Positions 55,659 through 64,000 of a stretch of 64,000 nt of DNA are shown piece after piece. The stretch comes from Armillaria gallica (Eukaryota; Basidiomycota; Agaricomycetes; Agaricales; Physalacriaceae): contig JBANDB010000001.1 of NCBI GenBank assembly GCA_037576215.1, forward strand, positions 3,534,001 to 3,598,000. Reading direction: 5' to 3'. The position numbers and the translations under genes are program-made. The notes beneath the pieces were generated by a model. That model saw only the letters and a program-made list of their open reading frames with translations, had not been told where the DNA came from and did no database searches. Every line of letters begins with the position of its first letter. Positions within the stretch are counted from its first letter, which is position 1.

Positions 55659-55660
55659 TA

Positions 55661-58600
55661 TCTCAAGCAAGCAATACAAAGAAAAAAATGCAGTACCATA
55701 CACTATCGCAATTAAGAAGAGGCCGAAAGGGCGAGAGAGACGCAAACGTCCCGGAGGTCTGACCGGCCACAAAACCAACGGGCTATGACGTCAGACAGCT
55801 CAACCGTGCCGCTACCAGCTGCTGCTCAGTGACTTCGCTGCTAGGGCGTGTCTGCGCTTTCACAACTTCTTTTTTGGCGTCAACCGCAATTCAAGAGATG
55901 TTCACCAATACGAGCTGCTCCCTTGTGCCAGGAGATTGAGAAATTAATACTATCTAGCTTTGCATGCCATCCATATCATTCCCTTGGTTATCCAACGTAC
56001 GGAATCTGTCTTCCTTCCTACGTTAAGGTCACCGCCTCTTGAGCAGCAATGTTAGGACACCTGCTGACCGCATGGGAAATTAGATACTCCCCTGTCCCTG
56101 TGGAGTAGGGTCATCTGTAACCGGGGGGTCCTGGATGTACAGCCGCTCTTGAGTAGATATTACTTCTGCCAGTTAAACTTCACTCCCGAAAATAAGTCCT
56201 TTGCGCAATAACTGGGGATGAGGTGCTCTTAGAACACATGCCTCGATGTCTTGGCAATAATCTCGCCAAAAACTTCGGCCAGGGTCTATCTTCGACAACT
56301 CGAAAGGAATCGGCGTCTTTGCGATACTTTAAGTAATGTCCGACGAGTCTAGTCAGCTGGGCCCCTTCAGCGTCGTCGGTGTTTTTGACAATTTCGTTAC
56401 GGCCTCTTCAATAGTAGGCGTCATCAATTGAAAACTGCCCTTCTTTCGGCGTCAACCGTCTGCCCGCCTCTCTGTTTCAGCGGGATTCCGTACCACTTTG
56501 ATCGATGACGGAGCAAAGATTCGTATCTTCCATCAAGATTTTTAATAATAATAATTCTGCTCCTCCAGTTCTATTATTTGCAAAGTGGCCGCACCCGACT
56601 TTCAAAATTGACTGCTCCCGCCAGCAGAAGGTGGTAAATTGCCATCAGTGAGTTAACGTTAACCCCCAGCCCCATTCTTGCCCCGCATTCTCAATTTACC
56701 TCTCAGGCCCGTTGATGCCGCAACATTGAACTACTTACGGTAGCGCTCGGGATGATTCAATCCACCTTTAGCAAATCAGGTTTAAGGTTTGAGTTTCCTG
56801 CTGCCGGTGTGAGTATCTATTGTGATACAGGCTTAGGTATAGGCTTCAAGGTCACCTGTTCAGTCAGTACCCAATGTCTATAGTGATTCAAAGGCGCTGT
56901 ATGTGACCATGTAGTCTCAACGGAGAAAGTACGCTGCCATGGACAAGCTATCGTCGATGCGCCCCCAGTCCACACACTGCATTCGGTCTGCGGCAATGAT
57001 GTCGTTGTTCTATCCAGGTCTGAATCTGCGTGTCCTTTGGGGCATGTCGTGTTATGAATACCTGCAAGGCGTTAGACGTCTTCGCGTCCGCGCATTTTGA
57101 TCATGTTTAAAGTTACTGGTATGCTATAGGACAACAACTCAACAACTCATCTTTCATATTCCATCTATATCTAACCTTATCCTGGACAAGTATAGAGGAG
57201 GATGATTAGGTTTTTGAATTTTCGAAAGACGTAATCATATTGGTCAATCAAATATATACCAAGCTGCGTCGAAGGGATTACATAGACAAAGATGGACAAC
57301 CTAAAAGTCGTTCCGAACGGTAAGCACGGTGCCGGATGATGAAAAGCTACTTCGCCTCACCTCCAGACGACGTCATGAGATCAGCTCTTCTAATAAATGG
57401 AGAATGTCATCTACGATCACAGAGGATCAGATAGGATTCGGTACATGCGGTACTCAAATAGCACACCGACGTAGTCTCTACAAGGCTGATGAGAAGTCTC
57501 GGGGAGTCAGCGGTTGAAGAAGGTAAAAAGCTACTTGGTTGCGGCTGGTTCTGTCAGTCCATCCAGTGAGAGAACCTTTGTGAGAGAGACTCAGTCGGAA
57601 GAACAGTTCACATGCTCGGTACCGGTCTAAGGGGAGTGTCCATGTGCTTCACCTAAGCACCATGCTTAAATCCATGCTAACAGATTGGACTCGAGACGGG
57701 AACAGTGTATTTGAGAGTGTTATTTACAATATCACCAGGAGGGGTCAAGGAAGACTCGGAGATGCTACAATTCTGAGTTAGCCGTGGAGCAGTAGCGGGG
57801 AAAATTAAGTCCCCAGCCTTGGCACTTCTTGTCGGTAAAGTTGTACATGGGAAATACAATTATAAGAGGCTGCATGCAGACTGAACGGCGCTTCGATGAG
57901 CATCGTGATCTTCGGATACGAAGCTCAACTGTGCTCTACTTATATCTTAACCTTCGGGTGCGCGAGTAGAACATTGGACAAAAAATACCCAAAAAACCCG
58001 GCATGATCGGGACGCACTTCCGACCGCAGTTCAAACTCGATGACGGAGGATAGGAAAGGTATCTTTAGTTCAGTATGTCATGCACGCCGCAAGACAAAGA
58101 TGGAGGGCCATAACAAAGCACGTATGATGCTGAAAAACCATCGGATCATCACCCCGTATTGATTCGATTTCTCTCCAGCCGAGGTCCGTTGATAGAAGGT
58201 AATGGTACGATCCATCCATGTTCTGAAAGAAGCTAGCCGATGTTTCTCGCGCGTGACAACGCCGCAAAGAACGTACAGTGAAAGCGAGCAGGAGCATGAA
58301 ACCGAAGGTTTCAACTTTTCGGCAACACTAGTACTTGTTAGAGTTTGCCAATGAGCCGTCGGTGACCGCAAGAAATCGAAAAGTCTCACAGGTTAGTACC
58401 TGGTGATGTGTATCTTGCACGGCCGCTGTTCAGAGCAAGAATGAGAGACTATGGTTCTTAATCAGCGATAGGATCCCCAGGGACTGAGTTGCGAAGAGCA
58501 ATCGAATTTTTGTGTGGGAACAAATGAGAACAATAAAGGCTATGTTCAACTCTAAAGCAAAGAAGGACTGTAGGACAAATGTGGCATTAAAATCCCATCG

Positions 58601-60158
58601 CATAGATATTGCCTCCGGCTCGAGGAGCCCGAACAAGCGACGCAGCCACGACAGAAAACGCCGTTTCATTGTATCCCGAACATCCCGTACCCCCGAAATG
58701 TCACTGACTCAAAAGTCGGAGGTTTTTCGCCACAAGTCTAGCCGGGACACCTGTACGATGCGAAGAAAGGCACATCTGTAGAATGTATGCACAGCAAACA
58801 CAGCAAACGGTCATGAGAGTTATCATTTCACGATAGTAGACCAACACTTCTTCGGTGGAGGAGTGGAGGCAGAGGGACGGCAGTGAATGCGGCTTTTGCC
58901 ATCGCTTATCATGCATCGTCGGGCTTTCCCTTCGGAAAACCGACATCTACAAGTGTCACCGAAGGTCATCAATGATTCACAGGCCACAGTGGTGTGCCTG
59001 CGAATCCTCTGCGAGCACCGGTAGATAGGAACTCGGTCGACAGACCGTAGTCGTTACGCAATAATGCTGCATCAAAAACCGGTGTTCTGAAGTCGGGAAG
59101 ATATCTAGTTCGTAGACCAAGTGTCAGAGTTTGGGACGTTGGACTTTGCTCACTATATTACGGTATTCAGTGAGCCGGCGTCAACAGCAACAGAGGAGGA
59201 GGACGGGACAAGAACGGGAGGCGGAATTGAGGAAGTTTTTGAAATGGCCCGGTGAAATTCAGGATACTTCATATTGATTGCGCCACAAGGAAGCTGGAAG
59301 CCGGCGCAGTCCAGAACACACGCCTATGAAATACCTGCACAAAGTGAGTTAGTAGTAGCCAGACGCTGGTGGTTAGGCACGATCTCTCGGGCATCATCTT
59401 GAGCATCATGCTTTCCGAGTTCATTTACCAAAGAGGAAAGCTGAAGTACAAACAGAAGTGGAGACAGAATCCTGAAGAACTAGCATGCCGAAGTGCGGCG
59501 GAAGCTATGGTCCAGGCAGAAAGATTGAGCGATTGTGTACAGTTGACGACACATGCGAGATAGATCAGAAATGACCCTAGCATCTACTACGTACTTATTT
59601 TTTCGTCTAAACCGGATTTGGGTGTGGAGATTCGTCAGTGTGCAAAGTACCACTAAATTGAACGTACGAAATTCCTGCTAGGAGGATGCTGGCAGAATGC
59701 AATTGAACGGGTTGAGGTCAGATCCGCTGGATGAGGGTTGCCAGGTGTACGTTTGGGCGTCAAGCATACTGGCCGTGTTACGCCCCGTATTGAAAGAGAA
59801 GGTACCATCATACATGATGCATCAATCCCGTAAGAAATACCGATCATAGCAGGAAGGAAACGGAGAAAAGACGGAACTGTATGCTGAGAACAATTCACGC
59901 TGGTTCACGATGATGATGGTTATAAAATCTTTTTGCAAGTCTACTGTCAGGACTAAAATACATATCAATACATACGGAACAGAGTGCGGTACAATAACAA
60001 GTCAATGTATGCGTAAGATGAGAGAGATGAAGCAAAGAGCGTGGTCATACAAATGAGTGTGCATGTTCAACAAAGCGAAGAGAAGGAGCGTGCAGGTCCA
60101 GTGAGTAAACAAGAAACTATGCCCAATAGGGAGATCCGGATGCAATAAAATATACAAT
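55661..60158. other. Long stretch without a supported gene
   Basis: Minus-strand frames at 58078-58389, 58430-58669 (hydrophobic run NIAFIVLICSH) and 58701-58946 might be exons of a decayed membrane protein. A minus-strand segment at about 56190-56390 is open in two frames. None could be tied to a family or to a consistent splice chain. The rest looks non-coding. Confidence 0.35.
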
Positions 60159-60890
60159 CTAGAAAGAAAACATGCCGAGGTGGATATTGCTGAGGACGCT
60201 GAGCGTTGTTTTGCGTTTACTTTTCTTCGACGAAGGTGATGGTGGTAGTGACGGTGGTATCGGAGGCGGCGGTGGTGGATGTGTGGAAAATGAGACTGCA
60301 CGCGATCGCGTGGGCCATATTGGCCTGACGCTAAATCGCGTTGAGATAGGCGAGGTTGACTTTGACGACGGGATATAGTCGTCTTCATCCATTGAAAACC
60401 GTGACGGCAACATCTCCTCCTCACAGCTGTACGCCCATCCTCGCGTAAAATCTTCCGCTGTATCCATTCCATCACCATCTTCATCGTCATCTTCAACAAT
60501 GTACACGGCTGCCCGTTTACCGCTAGGAGACAAGCCCAACGACGCGAAGGAGCGTGTTTTGACGAGTGTATGCGAGCTGCTGCCGGCGGAGGAAGGGGAG
60601 TGAGCAATAGTGAGCAGCGAGTCTGTTGATATACGACTTGAGAGTGTGGGAGAATATGCGGTAGCATCATCCCAGTGAGACGGGAAGGAAAGATGATGAA
60701 CAAGAGAGACGAGATCAGCCTCTGCCTCGATGCCCAGGACATCGTCAGGCGTGTCGGGATCTGACTGGTCGGGGGTCTGTATGGCAAGGGCGCGTACCCA
60801 GTCTGGGGACGGGCGGACAAGGGGGTTGGGCGACGATGAGGTTGCCGTCGGGAAACCCTGAATGGGAGAGTCGGGACGGATAATATCCAT
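60159..60890 (-). CDS. Hypothetical Ser/Pro-rich protein, intronless
   Basis: A 243-codon frame starts MDIIRPDSPIQGFPTATSSS at 60890 and ends in KTTLSVLSNIHLGMFSF. The protein is Ser/Thr/Pro- and Asp-rich and probably disordered. It has an acidic stretch (VEDDDEDGDGMDTAED, residues about 130-145) and a proline run PPPPPPIPPSLPPSPSSKK near the C-terminus that could bind SH3, WW or profilin-type partners. The motif SRISTDSLL and others look like kinase sites. A longer frame in another register covers the same DNA but is very Arg/Ser/His-biased and looks like a shadow. No family is recognised. Confidence 0.6.
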   Translation of the reverse strand: MDIIRPDSPIQGFPTATSSSPNPLVRPSPDWVRALAIQTPDQSDPDTPDDVLGIEAEADLVSLVHHLSFPSHWDDATAYSPTLSSRISTDSLLTIAHSPSSAGSSSHTLVKTRSFASLGLSPSGKRAAVYIVEDDDEDGDGMDTAEDFTRGWAYSCEEEMLPSRFSMDEDDYIPSSKSTSPISTRFSVRPIWPTRSRAVSFSTHPPPPPPIPPSLPPSPSSKKSKRKTTLSVLSNIHLGMFSF

Positions 60891-61499
60891 GGTAGTTTAG
60901 ACTTGGTGGTAATGACAGTGGATGCTGGGCGGCGGCTTATGTTGGAGGGCCAAAAGTCAAGTCTAGGGTAGAAATTTCGATTCGTCGGGCCCCCCCTTAT
61001 GAATGTTTTTTCCCTCAGATCCATTTGGACCTTCACATCAGATTTGCCACCGATTTAGCTGCATCTGGATGCGGATAATTTAAATTGGTTACGCAACCCG
61101 GACAAATACTTCTTGACAATTTCATTTCCCTGAGTATGCGTTACCGTTTTGGATACCGTAGCCCCGCGCCAAGATTGGCTTGAGGTTGGCTGATATTTTC
61201 GTCTCATGGTCCTGGGTCACGCACTCAGACGCGGCGCCTGTGCGCGACGAAGCGCAGGCACACACCGACAGCCGGTCCCTTGCTCTCCGCCACGACTGGA
61301 TCTGCGACCACCGGCATACGTACAATCGTCACCTCGAGGTGTCCGGGATGTACCCGAGACTTTCAGCGCCTAACATCGCTACTTCCATTACTGATGAACA
61401 CGGTTCCTAGCTGAGGCGTCAGGTTCTATGTCGTATTCTTGCACTCTGTATGTCCTGGCGTCTTTCATGCACTTCTCTGCAAAAAGTAGAACAAAAGTT
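60891..61499. other. Intergenic, nothing recognised
   Basis: Upstream region of the 60159-60890 gene and 3' flank of tRNA-Val. A short plus-strand frame at about 61180-61410 has no domain. Confidence 0.4.
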
Positions 61500-61572
61500 T
61501 GGCTGACACAGGGATCGAACCTGTGACCTTCTGTGTGTAAGACAGAAATCATAACCACTAGACCAGTCAACC
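61500..61572 (-). tRNA. tRNA-Val(TAC)
   Basis: The gene reads 61572 to 61500 (73 nt). The acceptor stem GGTTGAC pairs with GTCAGCC, with discriminator A. The D arm contains TGGTCTAGTGGTTA, the anticodon stem is TCTGT/ACAGA and the loop CTTACAC carries anticodon TAC. The T arm is CACAG-GTTCGAT-CCTGTG. No intron is present. A T-rich stretch with TTTTGTTCTACTTTTT follows as a likely polymerase III terminator. Confidence 0.95.
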
Positions 61573-63335
61573 GATGTTCGGATCTTTCGATATTGCACTA
61601 AATACTCAGGATGTCTGTCCAACTCGTACAAAGGCAACGAGCTTCAGACACTCAATATCAGCAATTCTACGGTATCGACCAGTGGAATAACAAAAAGCCT
61701 GTTGACTTGGCAACCCACCATTTTAGAGTAGCATCTGGGATTAGGCGAATACTTAGAAAGAACAGGTGAGAGGCTTCTAATTTCAAAGAATTTAAAGTAT
61801 GCTTCTTTCGGAGGAGACACCCGCGATCACGTCTCTGGTTGCCTTCACTAGTAGAAGGCTGTTATGTTTCAGCTGTCCTATGCACTATCCCCTACACATA
61901 AACGTGGTTATCAAAATTAAAGAACCGTTGATAGACATCCAGCGGACACGAAGTGTCCAAAAGGCCATGAAGAATTCCCGTTGACATTTGGAACCTGTCA
62001 GGAACTCTTGATTCTCTTGGTCGTCCGCGGAGGGTAAGACGAGCAAATAGACACTTTCCTCCACCGTCATCAGCAATTCGAATGGCCTCGTTTATCATGA
62101 AAAGACCTCGTGACATCCGAATGCCCGCCTCGTGGACAGTCGCAGATCGACGGCACTGGAACCTTGCAGTGCTCAGTAGCCGACCTTCGAGAGTGAGAGC
62201 CGCGGCGTCCATAGGCCCTGCATCAGAATCGCTCCTCAAGACGTACCGGTGCCGGCTAGATGATTGACTAGAAGTGCATATGATGACAGGATTGTCGCGA
62301 TGTAGGTACAGATATCGAACTCCCAAGGAACTACTCCATGTCTGGACCCCATGAACGACAACGACCGGCGTTTTGTGGTGAAGTCGAAGACGCGTCACGG
62401 CGGTATACCAATCAAAATCCCGGCCCACGAAGAGAAGACCTGCAACAAGATCTGCGCTGCGCGACTCGGTCTAGGTCCGAGCGCCAATCGATTCTACGAA
62501 GACTGTGTGCAAAATATTCGTGAATGCCAAGTTATGATCTCAAAGTTGAAGGGATCGATAAGTGTAGATTCAATTGATAAGCATTGTGAAGAGACCGACG
62601 AGTGGCAGAAAACGGAGAGCGGACGAAACAATCGAAAATACGCAATATAATACTCTGAAGATTCGAGCAAGAGCACGTTGGGAGTCTTCTTCACGTGAGC
62701 ACGTAGATCCCCCTTGCTTGATCATATGCTTCAGTGAACGCAGCCGGAGAAGCAGAGATAGACGGTGCCGGTTGAACGATGAGGGCCAGACCCCATGGAC
62801 CTGCACGGGATTTAGGGTTGTGACAATTTGTCTGCAGTGTTTCCAAAGGTTCGAATCTACGCGACAGGGATGGTAGTGATGGAAGTGCATTCCAATTGAG
62901 CGATGCCATATGAATATTGGAACCGGAATATGAGGGAATATGCACCATCAATGTTTAGGTTTTCATACACAGGGGTCGTATGAAGGGGTCGTAGCCTGTG
63001 GGAGGAATATCGTTTGAAGCTCCTGCGTCCATGTCCTTTAGCAGTATTTTAAATTTCTGAAAGCAAGAACTTACATCGTTGAGGGGTTCTTGACAAGAGT
63101 CGAGACATCATATTACGGTAGACAAGACAACAGCCTAGGATTTGCGTTTGAAATTCCGTAGACATCCTTTAATGATTGAAGGTACATATGCGATCGATAA
63201 AAACGTCTAAGCCTCGATACACCTGGATCTCACCCGTTGCGCCCCTTGTTTGACGTGTAGTTACACTTACAGTGAGAATCTTGTGTATTGACATTGACGG
63301 GAGCTTCCGGTATGGTGTACTTGACTATGTGGTCT
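61573..63335. other. No supported gene
   Basis: A minus-strand frame of 178 codons (61892-62428) and a plus-strand frame at 62351-62650 are open but show no known domain, and both lack a convincing context. I leave them uncalled. Confidence 0.35.
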
Positions 63336-63343
63336 ACTCCAAA

Positions 63344-63947
63344 TAGTGATTTACAGGGCCCGGCCTGAAGCCCTAAGCCGAGCCAGGCTGAGCCGGGCCA
63401 GGCCCTGAAAAGCCGGGCCCTGGGGGAGGGCTTCATGAAGGCTCGGGCTCAGGCTTCATTTTTTCAAAGCCTGAGCCTGAGGCTTGAGCCCGGGCTTTTC
63501 AAGTCTCAAATACCTTGCTTTTCATGCAGATATGCGAGGAAGAGAGTAGGCTGTCTCTCTCTGATCAATACTCCGGACTTGCCTATGCTTCTATGCATCT
63601 TATATCAGCGCAATACGAGATGACACCACCATCATGGCACTTTGAAAGCGAAGCTATTTATGTAACATAGTACTCAGAGTCCATCTTTCTGGTCTATATG
63701 CATGGTACATCATGTATTCATTTTATGCAACATCTATGTATGCTAATAACCTTGTCTTCTGCTCATTCTGATGCCTAACAAAGCCTTAGTTTGTATCACC
63801 TACAAAGCCCTGGCCTGAGCCTGAGCCGGGCCCGAGCCCAAGCAGGCTTGAGCTCAAGGCTCGGGCTTGTGATTTCGAAAGCCTGAGCCTGCCCAAGCCG
63901 AGCCCAAGCCCTCAAAGCCGGGCCAGGCCGGGCCCTGTAAATCACTA
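63344..63947. mobile_element. hAT-type MITE with 8-bp target-site duplication
   Basis: The ends TAGTGATTTACAGGGCCCGG, then CCTG, are exact inverted copies over 24 bp. Both sides are flanked by the direct repeat ACTCCAAA (63336-63343 and 63948-63955). An 8-bp duplication and terminal TAGTG (the hAT end consensus YARNG) point to the hAT superfamily. The 604-bp body encodes no transposase. Behind each end lies a GC-rich array of variants of AGCCTGAGCC and AGCCCGGGC, likely the subterminal transposase-binding repeats. The middle (about 63510-63800) is AT-richer. Confidence 0.92.
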
Positions 63948-64000
63948 ACTCCAAATAATCCTTATTTAAACAGATCACTGCATGGTGGTGTATTTTTTTT

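Noticed and set aside
60002..61036. A 344-codon minus-strand frame overlapping the gene at 60159-60890.
   Set aside because: Its composition is dominated by Arg, Ser, His and Leu as expected from an out-of-frame reading of the Ser/Pro-rich gene, and it shows no domain.
61892..62428. A 178-codon minus-strand frame.
   Set aside because: No recognisable motif or exon chain. The composition resembles random translation, and nothing in the context supports a gene.
1..64000. CRISPR arrays, bacterial operons, riboswitches and insertion sequences.
   Set aside because: The window is eukaryotic nuclear DNA with spliced genes. No spaced identical repeats or bacterial signals were seen.

Overview
The window is nuclear DNA of a filamentous basidiomycete, most likely an Agaricomycete (mushroom-forming fungus). 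Genes are cut by many short GT-AG introns of about 48-60 nt, most genes stand alone on either strand with no operons, and the recognised gene set (two DUF6533 membrane proteins, an Atg15 lipase, a COPII Sec24, type-B carboxylesterases, a fucosyltransferase-like protein, an APH-type kinase) is typical of that group. Exon models below were built by hand, joining conserved blocks across consensus splice sites; no software was run.

Layout. 1-6.7 kb: SEC24 on the minus strand (1233-4413) and a coiled-coil gene (4740-6341) cut short by a 13-bp tandem duplication. 6.9-7.5 kb: a decayed 3' third of a carboxylesterase. 8.3-9.9 kb: a secreted six-hairpin glycosidase (GH88/GH105-like) with a one-base frameshift. 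10-13.3 kb is almost empty. 13.4-19.3 kb: a prenylated UBL3-like ubiquitin-fold protein, two small uncharacterised genes, and an alpha/beta-hydrolase without its catalytic serine. 20.5-22.7 kb: an O-fucosyltransferase-like type II membrane protein. 22.9-27.7 kb: two tandem secreted carboxylesterases. 28.5-30 kb: ATG15. 31-34.4 kb: a two-RRM RNA-binding protein. 34.7-36.3 kb: a small Trp-rich gene, an intron-bearing tRNA-Ala(TGC) and a non-LTR retrotransposon relic. 36.9-42.2 kb: two divergent DUF6533 genes. 42.6-48.5 kb: an APH-type phosphotransferase and a fungal amidase. 49.5-52.5 kb: a small hypothetical gene and a Dcr2-like metallophosphoesterase. 52.5-60.1 kb is gene-poor and holds a 364-bp MITE. 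60.2-64 kb: a hypothetical Ser/Pro-rich protein, tRNA-Val(TAC) and a 604-bp hAT-type MITE with an exact 8-bp target duplication.

The genes do not form one pathway. SEC24, the fucosyltransferase-like protein and the secreted esterases and glycosidase all concern the secretory route, and ATG15 concerns vacuolar breakdown of autophagic bodies, but I see no sign of a co-regulated cluster. The most informative observations concern genome dynamics: the esterase relic that still shows its ancestral introns, the 13-bp duplication frameshift, the two MITEs with exact ends, the GC-AG introns and the likely pseudoenzyme hydrolase. I did not find a convincing new multi-gene system.
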